Below are positions 36,419-49,304 of a DNA stretch of 64,000 nucleotides, in pieces. The notes below the pieces were generated by a model. That model searched no databases. It was given only the letters and a program-made list of their open reading frames with translations, and had not been told where the DNA came from. Numbering within the stretch: the stretch's first letter is position 1; each line of letters opens with the position of its first letter. The position numbers were made by a program, and so were the translations under genes. Where the stretch lies: assembly GCA_964017155.1 (NCBI GenBank), contig OZ024861.1, forward strand, positions 53,706,309 to 53,770,308. Reading direction: 5' to 3'. The stretch is from Oasisia sp. SBJ-2009 (Eukaryota > Annelida > Polychaeta > Sabellida > Siboglinidae).

Positions 36419-36922
36419 TGTTGCTATTATATCAGTATTTTTGCCAACATTTGATACTTGATTAAATTAATTCATTCAATTATAATCATCTTGCGCGTAT
36501 ATATGTTTTATAAACAGCGCGTCTTGGCAAACTTTTGAGGTCGAAAAGACAGCGCGAATTGTGCCAGTCGCAAGCGCAGAGGTGCGTGTTACTGCGCTGA
36601 GCATATGAAATGAGCGATAAACAGTTTGTTTATGCCGACCGCGCTGTCTTTTCGACCTCAAAAGTCTGCTAAGACGCGCTGTATATAAAACATAAATATG
36701 CGCAAGATGAATATAATTGATTGAATTAACAAAATCAAGTATCAAATGTTGGGAAAAATACAGTTATAATACCAAAATTGAGGTGGGCCCGACTTGTACA
36801 TCAATGCCTACACTTGCGGGTGCGCAACTTCACGCGCACTCTCTCATAAAAGCACGTATACTCTCAATTTGTTTTCAGTATTTCACTATTTGGCACTTAT
36901 GTACAAGTCGGACCCACCTCAA
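36419..36922. repeat. Mosaic monomer D (B/S-like left, A-like right)
   Basis: The left part is S'/B-like ('gtatatatg', 'cgaattgtgcc', 'gaggtgcgtg'). The right part is A-like ('ctgagcatatg', 'ccgaccgcg', 'aacataaatatg', 'gatgaatata'). The switch falls inside loop A. The tail has private 'gttgggaaaaat', 'acatcaatgcctac' and 'gcgcaacttcac'. Copies start at 36419, 41832, 44131 and 49305. D-type tails also appear on a C unit (44635) and an A'' unit (47508), which shows further exchanges. Confidence 0.85.
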
Positions 36923-39900
36923 TGTTGCTATTATATCAGTATTTTTGCCAACATTTGATACTTGATTAAATTAATTCATTCAATTATAATCATCTTGCGC
37001 GTATTTATGTTTTATAAACAGCGCGTCTTGGCAAACTTTTGAGGTCGAAAAGACAGCGCGAATTGTGCCAGTCGCAAGCGCAGAGGTGCATGTTACTGCG
37101 CTGTGCATATGAAATGAGCGATAAACAGTTTGTTTATGCCGACCACGCTGTCTTGTCGACCTCAAAAGTCTGCCTAGACGCGCTGTATATAAAACATTAA
37201 TATGCACAAGATGATTATAATTGATTGAATTAACAAAATCAAGTATCAAATGTTGGCAAAAATACAGTTATAATACCAAAATTGAGGTGGGCCCGACTTG
37301 TACATAAGTGCCAACACTTGCGGGCGCGTACCTTCACGCGCACTCTCTCATAAAAGCACGTATACTCTCAATTTGTTTTCAGTATTTCACTATTTGGCAC
37401 TTATGTACAAGTCGGACCCACCTCAATGTTGCTATTATATCAGTATTTTTGCCAACATTTGATACTTGATTAAATTAATTCATTCAATTATAATCGTCTT
37501 GCGCGTATTTATGTTTTATAAACAGCGCGTCTTGGCAAACTTTTGAGGTCGAAAGTACAGCACGCTTTGTGCCAGTCGCAAGCGCAGCGGTGCATGTTAC
37601 TGCAAGAGCGATAAACAGTTTGTTTATGCCGACCGCGCTGTCTTTTCGACCTCAAAAGTCTGCTAAGACGCGCTGTATATAAAACATAAATATGCGCAAG
37701 ATGAATATAATTGATTGAATTAACAAAATCAAGTATCAAATGTTGGCAAAAATACAGTTATAATACCAAAATTGAGGTGGGCCCGACTTGTACATAAGTG
37801 CCAACACTTGCGGACGCGTACCTTCACGCGCACTCTCTCATAAATAAAATCACGTATACTCTCAATTTGTTTTCAGTATTTCACTATTTGGCACTTATGT
37901 ACAAGTCGGACCCACCTCAATGTTGCTATTATATCAGTATTTTTGCCAACATTTGATACTTGATTAAATTAATTCATTCAATTATAATCATCTTGCGCGT
38001 ATTTATGTTTCATAAACAGCGCGTCTTGGCAAACTTTTGAGGTCGAAAGTACAGCACGATTTGTGCCAGTCGCAAGCTCAGCGGTGCATGTTACTGCGCT
38101 GAGCATATGAAATGAGCGATAAACAGTTTGTTTATGCCGACCGCGCTGTCTTTTCGACCTCAAAAGTCTGCTAAGACGCGCTATATATAAAACATAAATA
38201 TGCGCAAGATGAATATAATTGATTGAATTAACAAAATCAAGTACCAAATGTTGGCAAAAATACAGTTATAATACCAAAATTGAGATGGGCCCGACTTGTA
38301 CATAAGTGCCAACACTTGCGGACGCGTACCTTCACGCGCACTCTCTCATAAATAAAATCACGTATACTCTCAATTTGTTTTCAGTATTTCACTATTTGGC
38401 ACTTATGTACAAGTCGGACCCACCTCAATGTTGCTATTATATCAGTATTTTTGCCAACATTTGATACTTGATTAAATTAATTCATTCAATTATAATCATC
38501 TTGCGCGTATATATGTTTTATAAACAGCGCGTCTTGGCAAACTTTTGAGGTCGAAAATACAGCGCGAATTGTGCCAGTCGCAAGCGCAGAGGTGCATGTT
38601 ACTGCGCTGTGCATATGAAATGAGCGATAAACAGTTTGTTTATGCCGACCACGTATACTCTCAATTTGTTTTCAGTATTTCACTATTTGGCACTTATGTA
38701 CAAGTCGGACCCACCTCAAAGTTGCTATTATATCAGTATTTTGCCAACATTTGATACTTGATTAAATTAATTCATTCAATTATAATCATCTTGCGCGTAT
38801 TTATGTTTTATAAACAGCGCGTCTTGGCAAACTTTTGAGGTCGAAAAGACAGCGCGAATTGTGCCAGTCGCAAGCGCAGAGGTGCATGTTACTGCGCTGT
38901 GCATATGAAATGAGCGATAAACAGTTTGTTTATGCCGACCACGCTGTCTTTTCGACCTCAAAAGTCTGCTAAGACGCGCTGTATATAAAACATTAATATG
39001 CGCAAGATGATTATAATTGATTGAATTAACAAAATCAAGTATCAAATGTTGGCAAAAATACAGTTATAATACCAAAATTGAGGTGGGCCCGACTTGTACA
39101 TAAGTGCCAACACTTGCGGGCGCGTACCTTCACGCGCACTCTCTCATAAAAGCACGTATACTCTCAATTTGTTTTCAGTATTTCACTATTTGGCACTTAT
39201 GTACAAGTCGGACCCACCTCAATGTTGCTATTATATCAGTATTTTTGCCAACATTTGATACTTGATTAAATTAATTCATTCAATTATAATCATCTTGCGC
39301 GTATTTATGTTTTATAAACAGCGCGTCTTGGCAAACTTTTGAGGTCGAAAAGACAGCGCGATTTGTGCCAGTCGCAAGCGCAGCGGTGCATGTTACTGCG
39401 CTGAGCTTATGAAATGAGCGATAAACAGTTTGTTTAGGCCGACCGCGCTGTCTTTTCGACCTCAAAAGTCTGCTAAGACGCGCTGTATATAAAACATAAA
39501 TATGCGCAAGATGAATATAATTGATTGAATTAACAAAATCAAGTATCAAATGTTGGCAAAAATACAGTTATAATACCAAAATTGAGGTGGGCCCGACTTG
39601 TACATAAGTGCCAACACTTGCGGACGCGTACCTTCACGCGCACTCTCTCATAAATAAAATCACGTATACTCTCAATTTGTTTTCAGTATTTCACTATTTG
39701 GCACTTATGTACAAGTCGGACCCACCTCAATGTTGCTATTATATCAGTATTTTTGCCAACATTTGATACTTGATTAAATTAATTCATTCAATTATAATCA
39801 TCTTGCGCGTATATATGTTTTATAAACAGCGCGTCTTGGCAAACTTTTGAGGTCGAAAATACAGCGCGAATTGTGCCAGTCGCAAGCGCAGAGGTGCATG

Positions 39901-42335
39901 TCACTGCGCTGTGCATATGAAATGAGCGATAAACAGTTTGTTTATGCCGACCACGTATACTCTCAATTTGTTTTCAGTATTTCACTATTTGGCACTTATG
40001 TACAAGTCGGACCCACCTCAAAGTTGCTATTATATCAGTATTTTTGCCAACATTTGATACTTGATTAAATTAATTCATTCAATTATAATCATCTTGCGCG
40101 TATTTATGTTTTATAAACAGCGCGTCTTGGCAAACTTTTGAGGTCGAAAAGACAGCGCGAATTGTGCCAGTCGCAAGCGCAGAGGTGCATGTTACTGCGC
40201 TGTGCATATGAAATGAGCGATAAACAGTTTGTTTATGCCGACCACGCTGTCTTTTCGACCTCAAAAGTCTGCTAAGACGCGCTGTATATAAAACATTAAT
40301 ATGCGCAAGATGATTATAATTGATTGAATTAACAAAATCAAGTATCAAATGTTGGCAAAAATACAGTTATAATACCAAAATTGAGGTGGGCCCGACTTGT
40401 ACATAAGTGCCAACACTTGCGGACGCGTACCTTCACGCGCACTCTCTCATAAATAAAATCACGTATACTCTCAATTTGTTTTCAGTATTTCACTATTTGG
40501 CACTTATGTACAAGTCGGACCCACCTCAATGTTGCTATTATATCAGTATTTTTGCCAACATTTGATACTTGATTAAATTAATTCATTCAATTATAATCAT
40601 CTTGCGCGTATTTATGTTTCATAAACAGCGCGTCTTGGCAAACTTTTGAGGTCGAAAGTACAGCACGCTTTGTGCCAGTCGCAAGCTCAGCGGTGCATGT
40701 TACTGCGCTGAGCATATGAAATGAGCGATAAACAGTTTGTTTATGCCGACCGCGCTGTCTTTTCGACCTCAAAAGTCTGCTAAGACGCGCTGTATATAAA
40801 ACATAAATATGCGCAAGATGAATATAATTGATTGAATTAACAAAATCAAGTATCAAATGTTGGCAAAAATACAGTTATAATACCAAAATTGAGGTGGGCC
40901 CGACTTGTACATAAGTGCCAACACTTGCGGACGCGTACCTTCACGCGCACTCTCTCATAAATAAAATCACGTATACTCTCAATTTGTTTTCAGTATTTCA
41001 CTATTTGGCACTTATGTACAAGTCGGACCCACCTCAATGTTGCTATTATATCAGTATTTTTGCCAACATTTGATACTTGATTAAATTAATTCATTCAATT
41101 ATAATCATCTTGCGCGTATATATGTTTTATAAACAGCGCGTCTTGGCAAACTTTTGAGGTCGAAAAGACAGCGCGAATTGTGCCAGTCGCAAGCGCAGAG
41201 GTGCGTGTTACTGCGCTGTGCATACGAACTGAGCGATAAACAGTTTGTTTATGCCGACCACGTATACTCTCAATTTGTTTTCAGTATTTCACTATTTGGC
41301 ACTTATGTACAAGTCGGACCCACCTCAATGTTGCTATTATATCAGTATTTTTGCCAACATTTGATACTTGATTAAATTAATTCATTCAATTATAATCATC
41401 TTGCGCGTATTTATGTTTTATAAACAGCGCGTCTTGGCAACTTTTGAGGTCGAAAAGACAGCGCGAATTGTGCCAGTCGCAAGCGAAGAGGTGCATGTTA
41501 CTGCGCTGTGCATATGAAATGAGCGATAAACAGTTTGTTTATGCCGACCACGCTGTCTTTTCGACCTCAAAAGTCTGCTAAGACGCGCTGTATATAAAAC
41601 ATTAATATGCGCAAGATGATTATAATTGATTGAATTAACAAAATCAAGTTTCAAATGTTGACAAAGATAGAGTTATATTACCAAAATTGAGGTGGGCCCG
41701 ACTTGTACATAAATGCCTACACTTGCGGGCGCGCAACTTCACGCGCACTCTCTCATAAAAGCACGTATACTCTCAATTTGTTTTCAGTATTTCACTATTT
41801 GGCACTTATGTACAAGTCGGAAACACCTCAATGTTGCTATTATATCAGTATTTTTGCCAACATTTGATACTTGATTAAATTAATTCATTCAATTATAATC
41901 ATCTTGCGCGTATATATGTTTTATAAACAGCGCGTCTTGGCAAACTTTTGAGGTCGAAAAGACAGCGCGAATTGTGCCAGTCGCAAGCGCAGAGGTGCGT
42001 GTTACTGCGCTGAGCATATGAAATGAGCGATAAACAGTTTGTTTATGCCGACCGCGCTGTCTTTTCGACCTCAAAAGTCTGCTAAGACGCGCTGTATATA
42101 AAACATAAATATGCGCAAGATGAATATAATTGATTGAATTAACAAAATCAAGTATCAAATGTTGGGAAAAATACAGTTATAATACCAAAATTGAGGTGGG
42201 CCCGACTTGTACATCAATGCCTACACTTGCGGGTGCGCAACTTCACGCGCACTCTCTCATAAAAGCACGTATACTCTCAATTTGTTTTCAGTATTTCACT
42301 ATTTGGCACTTATGTACAAGTCGGACCCACCTCAA
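36923..42335. repeat. 5,413-bp 12-unit block, copy 2
   Basis: Units start at 36923, 37427, 37921, 38429, 38719, 39223, 39731, 40022, 40530, 41038, 41329 and 41832. It is the same length as copy 1 to the base. Differences found by eye are the first base of the block, 'tgcctagacg' for 'tgctaagacg' at 37174-37175, 'gtcactgcg' at 39902, and 'gcaacttttgagg' against 'gcaaattttgagg' in B''. That puts identity around 99.9%. Confidence 0.92.
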
Positions 42336-45300
42336 TGTTGCTATTATATCAGTATTTTTGCCAACATTTGATACTTGATTAAATTATTTCATTCAATTAT
42401 AATCGTCTTGCGCGTATTTATGTTTTATAAACAGCGCGTCTTGGCAAACTTTTGAGGTCGAAAGTACAGCACGATTTGTGCCAGTCGCAGGCGCAGCGGT
42501 GCATGTTACTGCAAGAGCGATAAACAGTTTGTTTATGCCGACCGCGCTGTCTTTTCGACCTCAAAAGTCTGCTAAGACGCGCTGTATATAAAACATAAAT
42601 ATGCGCAAGATGAATATAATTGATTGAATTAACAAAATCAAGTATCAAATGTTGGCAAAAATACAGTTATAATACCAAAATTGAGGTGGGCCCGACTTGT
42701 ACATAAGTGCCAACACTTGCGGACGCGTACCTTCACGCGCACTCTCTCATAAATAAAATCACGTATACTCTCAATTTGTTTTCAGTATTTCACTATTTGG
42801 CACTTATGTACAAGTCGGACCCACCTCAATGTTGCTATTATATCAGTATTTTTGCCAACATTTGATACTTGATTAAATTAATTCATTCAATTATAATCAT
42901 CTTGCGCGTATTTATGTTTCATAAACAGCGCGTCTTGCAAACTTTTGAGGTCGAAAGTACAGCACGATTTGTGCCAGTCGCAAGCTCAGCGGTGCATGTT
43001 ACTGCGCTGAGCATATGAAATGAGCGATAAACAGTTTGTTTATGCCGACCGCGCTGTCTTTTCGACCTCAAAAGTCTGCTAAGACGCGCTGTATATAAAA
43101 CATAAATATGCGCAAGATGAATATAATTGATTGAATTAACAAAATCAAGTATCAAATGTTGGCAAAAATACAGTTATAATACCAAAATTGAGGTGGGCCC
43201 GACTTGTACATAAGTGCCAACACTTGCGGACGCGTACCTTCACGCGCACTCTCTCATAAATAAAATCACGTATACTCTCAATTTGTTTTCAGTATTTCAC
43301 TATTTGGCACTTATGTACAAGTCGGACCCACCTCAATGTTGTTATTATATCAGTATTTTTGCCAACATTTGATACTTGATTAAATTAATTCATTCAATTA
43401 TAATCATCTTGCGCGTATATATGTTTTATAAACAGCGCGTCTTGGCAAACTTTTGAGGTCGAAAAGACAGCGCGAATTGTGCCAGTCGCAAGCGCAGAGG
43501 TGCGTGTTACTGCGCTGTGCATACGAACTGAGCGATAAACAGTTTGTTTATGCCGACCACGTATACTCTCAATTTGTTTTCAGTATTTCACTATTTGGCA
43601 CTTATGTACAAGTCGGACCCACCTCAATGTTGCTATTATATCAGTATTTTTGCCAACATTTGATACTTGATTAAATTAATTCATTCAATTATAATCATCT
43701 TGCGCGTATTTATGTTTTATAAACAGCGCGTCTTGGCAAATTTTGAGGTCGAAAAGACAGCGAGAATTGTGCCAGTCGCAAGCGAAGAGGTGCATGTTAC
43801 TGCGCTGTGCATATGAAATGAGCGATAAACAGTTTGTTTATGCCGACCACGCTGTCTTTTCGACCTCAAAAGTCTGCTAAGACGCGCTGTATATAAAACA
43901 TTAATATGCGCAAGATGATTATAATTGATTGAATTAACAAAATCAAGTATCAAATGTTGACAAAGATAGAGTTATATTACCAAAATTGAGGTGGGCCCGA
44001 CTTGTACATAAATGCCTACACTTGCGGGCGCGCAACTTCACGCGCACTCTCTCATAAAAGCACGTATACTCTCAATTTGTTTTCAGTATTTCACTATTTG
44101 GCACTTATGTACAAGTCGGAAACACCTCAATGTTGCTATTATATCAGTATTTTTGCCAACATTTGATACTTGATTAAATTAATTCATTCAATTATAATCA
44201 TCTTGCGCGTATATATGTTTTATAAACAGCGCGTCTTGGCAAACTTTTGAGGTCGAAAAGACAGCGCGAATTGTGCCAGTCGCAAGCGCAGAGGTGCGTG
44301 TTACTGCGCTGAGCATATGAAATGAGCGATAAACAGTTTGTTTATGCCGACCGCGCTGTCTTTTCGACCTCAAAAGTCTGCTAAGACGCGCTGTATATAA
44401 AACATAAATATGCGCAAGATGAATATAATTGATTGAATTAACAAAATCAAGTATCAAATGTTGGGAAAAATACAGTTATAATACCAAAATTGAGGTGGGC
44501 CCGACTTGTACATCAATGTCTACACTTGCGGGCGCGCAACTTCACGCGCACTCTCTCATAAAAGCACGTATACTCTCAATTTGTTTTCAGTATTTCACTA
44601 TTTGGCACTTATGTACAAGTCGGACCCACCTCAATGTTGCTATTATATCAGTATTTTTGCCAACATTTGATAATTGATTAAATTATTTCATTCAATTATA
44701 ATCGTCTTGCGCGTATTTATGTTTTATAAACAGCGCGTCTTGGCAAACTTTTGGGGTCGAAAGTACAGCACGATTTGTGCCAGTCGCAAGCGCAGCGGTG
44801 CATGTTACTGCAAGAGCGATAAACAGTTTGTTTATGCCGACCGCGCTGTCTTTTCGACCTCAAAAGTCTGCTAAGACGCGCTGTATATAAAACATAAATA
44901 TGCGCAAGATGAATATAATTGATTGAATTAACAAAATCAAGTATCAAATGTTGGGAAAAATACAGTTATAATACCAAAATTGAGGTGGGCCCGACTTGTA
45001 CATCAATGTCTACACTTGCGGGCGCGCAACTTCACGCGCACTCTCTCATAAAAGCACGTATACTCTCAATTTGTTTTCAGTATTTCACTATTTGGCACTT
45101 ATGTACAAGTCGGACCCACCTCAATGTTGCTATTATATCAGTATTTTTGCCAACATTTGATACTTGATTAAATTAATTCATTCAATTATAATCATCTTGC
45201 GCGTATATATGTTTTATAAACAGCGCGTCTTGGCAAACTTTTGAGGTCGAAAAGACAGCGCGAATTGTGCCAGTCGCAAGCGCAGAGGTGCGTGTTACTG

Positions 45301-48300
45301 CGCTGTGCATATGAAATGAGCGATAAACAGTTTGTTTATGCCGACCACGTATACTCTCAATTTGTTTTCAGTATTTCACTATTTGGCACTTATGTACAAG
45401 TCGGACCCACCTCAATGTTGCTATTATATCAGTATTTTTGCCAACATTTGATACTTGATTAAATTAATTCATTCAATTATAATCATCTTGCGCGTATTTA
45501 TGTTTCATAAACAGCGCGTCTTGGCAAACTTTTGAGGTCGAAAGTACAGCACGATTTGTGCCAGTCGCAAGCGCAGCGGTGCATGTTACTGCGCTGAGCA
45601 TATGAAATGAGCGATAAACAGTTTGTTTATGCCGACCGCGCTGTCTTTTCGACCTCAAAAGTCTGCTAAGACGCGCTGTATATAAAACATAAATATGCGC
45701 AAGATGAATATAATTGATTTAATTAACAAAATCAAGTATCAAATGTTGGCAAAAATACAGTTATAATACCAAAATTGAGGTGGGCCCGACTTGTACATAA
45801 GTGCCAACACTTGCGGACGCGTACCTTCACGCGCACTCTCTCATAAATAAAATCACGTATACTCTCAATTTGTTTTCAGTATTTCACTATTTGGCACTTA
45901 TGTACAAGTCGGACCCACCTCAATGTTGCTATTATATCAGTATTTTTGCCAACATTTGATAATTGATTAAATTATTTCATTCAATTATAATCGTCTTGCG
46001 CGTATTTATGTTTTATAAACAGCGCGTCTTGGCAAACTTTTGGGGTCGAAAGAACAGCACGATTTGTGCCAGTCGCAAGCGCAGCGGTGCATGTTACTGC
46101 AAGAGCGATAAACAGTTTGTTTATGCCGACCGCGCTGTCTTTTCGACCTCAAAAGTCTGCTAAGACGCGCTGTATATAAAACATAAATATGCGCAAGATG
46201 AATATAATTGATTGAATTAACAAAATCAAGTATCAAATGTTGGCAAAAATACAGTTATAATACCAAAATTGAGGTGGGCCCGACTTGTACATAAGTGCCA
46301 ACACTTGCGGACGCGTACCTTCACGCGCACTCTCTCATAAATAAAATCACGTATACTCTCAATTTGTTTTCAGTATTTCACTATTTGGCACTTATGTACA
46401 AGTCGGACCCACCTCAATGTTGCTATTATATAAGTATTTTTGCCAACATTTGATACTTGATTAAATTAATTCATTCAATTATAATCATCTTGCGCGTATA
46501 TATGTTTTATAAACAGCGCGTCTTGGCAAACTTTTGAGGTCGAAAAGACAGCGCGAATTGTGCCAGTCGCAAGCGCAGAGGTGCGTGTTACTGCGCTGTG
46601 CATATGAAATGAGCGATAAACAGTTTGTTTATGCCGACCACGTATACTCTCAATTTGTTTTCAGTATTTCACTATTTGGCACTTATGTACAAGTCGGACC
46701 CACCTCAATGTTGCTATTATATCAGTATTTTTGCCAACATTTGATACTTGATTAAATTAATTCATTCAATTATAATCATCTTGCGCGTATTTATGTTTCA
46801 TAAACAGCGCGTCTTGGCAAACTTTTGAGGTCGAAAGTACAGCACGATTTGTGCCAGTCGCAAGCGCAGCGGTGCATGTTACTGCGCTGAGCATATGAAA
46901 TGAGCGATAAACAGTTTGTTTATGCCGACCGCGCTGTCTTTTCGACCTCAAAAGTCTGCTAAGACGCGCTGTATATAAAACATAAATATGCGCAAGATGA
47001 ATATAATTGATTGAATTAACAAAATCAAGTATCAAATGTTGGCAAAAATACAGTTATAATACCAAAATTGAGGTGGGCCCGACTTGTACATAAGTGCCAA
47101 CACTTGCGGACGCGTACCTTCACGCGCACTCTCTCATAAATAAAATCACGTATACTCTCAATTTGTTTTCAGTATTTCACTATTTGGCACTTATGTACAA
47201 GTCGGACCCACCTCAATGTTGCTATTATATCAGTATTTTTGCCAACATTTGATACTTGATTAAATTAATTCATTCAATTATAATCATCTTGCGCGTATAT
47301 ATGTTTTATAAACAGCGCGTCTTGGCAAACTTTTGAGGTCGAAAAGACAGCGCGAATTGTGCCAGTCGCAAGCGCAGAGGTGCGTGTTACTGCGCTGTGC
47401 ATATGAAATGAGCGATAAACAGTTTGTTTATGCCGACCACGTATACTCTCAATTTGTTTTCAGTATTTCACTATTTGGCACTTATGTACAAGTCGGACCC
47501 ACCTCAATGTTGCTATTATATCAGTATTTTTGCCAACATTTGATACTTGATTAAATTAATTCATTCAATTATAATCATCTTGCGCGTATTTATGTTTCAT
47601 AAACAGCGCGTCTTGGCAAACTTTTGAGGTCGAAAGTACAGCACGATTTGTGCCAGTCGCAAGCGCAGCGGTGCATGTTACTGCGCTGAGCATATGAAAT
47701 GAGCGATAAACAGTTTGTTTATGCCGACCGCGCTGTCTTTTCGACCTCAAAAGTCTGCTAAGACGCGCTGTATATAAAACATAAATATGCGCAAGATGAA
47801 TATAATTGATTGAATTAACAAAATCAAGTATCAAATGTTGGGAAAAATACAGTTATAATACCAAAATTGAGGTGGGCCCGACTTGTACATCAATGTCTAC
47901 ACTTGCGGGCGCGCAACTTCACGCGCACTCTCTCATAAAAGCACGTATACTCTCAATTTGTTTTCAGTATTTCACTATTTGGCACTTATGTACAAGTCGG
48001 ACCCACCTCAATGTTGCTATTATATCAGTATTTTTGCCAACATTTGATAATTGATTAAATTATTTCATTCAATTATAATCGTCTTGCGCGTATTTATGTT
48101 TTATAAACAGCGCGTCTTGGCAAACTTTTGGGGTCGAAAGTACAGCACGATTTGTGCCAGTCGCAAGCGCAGCGGTGCATGTTACTGCAAGAGCGATAAA
48201 CAGTTTGTTTATGCCGACCGCGCTGTCTTTTCGACCTCAAAAGTCTGCTAAGACGCGCTGTATATAAAACATAAATATGCGCAAGATGAATATAATTGAT

Positions 48301-49304
48301 TGAATTAACAAAATCAAGTATCAAATGTTGGCAAAAATACAGTTATAATACCAAAATTGAGGTGGGCCCGACTTGTACATAAGTGCCAACACTTGCGGAC
48401 GCGTACCTTCACGCGCACTCTCTCATAAATAAAATCACGTATACTCTCAATTTGTTTTCAGTATTTCACTATTTGGCACTTATGTACAAGTCGGACCCAC
48501 CTCAATGTTGCTATTATATAAGTATTTTTGCCAACATTTGATACTTGATTAAATTAATTCATTCAATTATAATCATCTTGCGCGTATATATGTTTTATAA
48601 ACAGCGCGTCTTGGCAAACTTTTGAGGTCGAAAAGACAGCGCGAATTGTGCCAGTCGCAAGCGCAGAGGTGCGTGTTACTGCGCTGTGCATATGAAATGA
48701 GCGATAAACAGTTTGTTTATGCCGACCACGTATACTCTCAATTTGTTTTCAGTATTTCACTATTTGGCACTTATGTACAAGTCGGACCCACCTCAATGTT
48801 GCTATTATATCAGTATTTTTGCCAACATTTGATACTTGATTAAATTAATTCATTCAATTATAATCATCTTGCGCGTATTTATGTTTCATAAACAGCGCGT
48901 CTTGGCAAACTTTTGAGGTCGAAAGTACAGCACGATTTGTGCCAGTCGCAAGCGCAGCGGTGCATGTTACTGCGCTGAGCATATGAAATGAGCGATAAAC
49001 AGTTTGTTTATGCCGACCGCGCTGTCTTTTCGACCTCAAAAGTCTGCTAAGACGCGCTGTATATAAAACATAAATATGCGCAAGATGAATATAATTGATT
49101 GAATTAACAAAATCAAGTATCAAATGTTGGCAAAAATACAGTTATAATACCAAAATTGAGGTGGGCCCGACTTGTACATAAGTGCCAACACTTGCGGACG
49201 CGTACCTTCACGCGCACTCTCTCATACATAAAATCACGTATACTCTCAATTTGTTTTCAGTATTTCACTATTTGGCACTTATGTACAAGTCGGACCCACC
49301 TCAA
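42336..49304. repeat. Reshuffled zone of C, A'', S', B'' and D units
   Basis: Units: C 42336, A'' 42830 (507), S' 43337, B'' 43628 (503), D 44131, C 44635 (490), S' 45125, A'' 45416, C 45924, S' 46418, A'' 46709, S' 47217, A'' 47508 (504), C 48012, S' 48506, A'' 48797. D-C-A''-S'-B'' at 41832-44130 (2,299 bp) is followed by a partial repeat, D-C. A C-S'-A'' triplet (1,289-1,293 bp) recurs at 44635, 45924 and 48012. S units here no longer always sit between A and B. Confidence 0.87.

Larger units (their letters stand above)
31510..36922. repeat. 5,413-bp 12-unit block, copy 1
   Basis: Units: B 31510, C 32014, A'' 32508, S 33016 (290), B 33306, A 33810, S 34318, B 34609 (508), A'' 35117, S' 35625, B'' 35916 (503), D 36419. 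Private marks repeated 5,413 bp later are 'cttgtcgacc' with 'atgcacaag' (B), 'gagatgggcc' (A''), 'cagtattttgcc' (S), 'gagcttatg' (A), and 'gttgacaaagatagag' with 'cggaaacacctc' (B''). This is the first place where C, A'', B'' and D appear. Confidence 0.92.
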
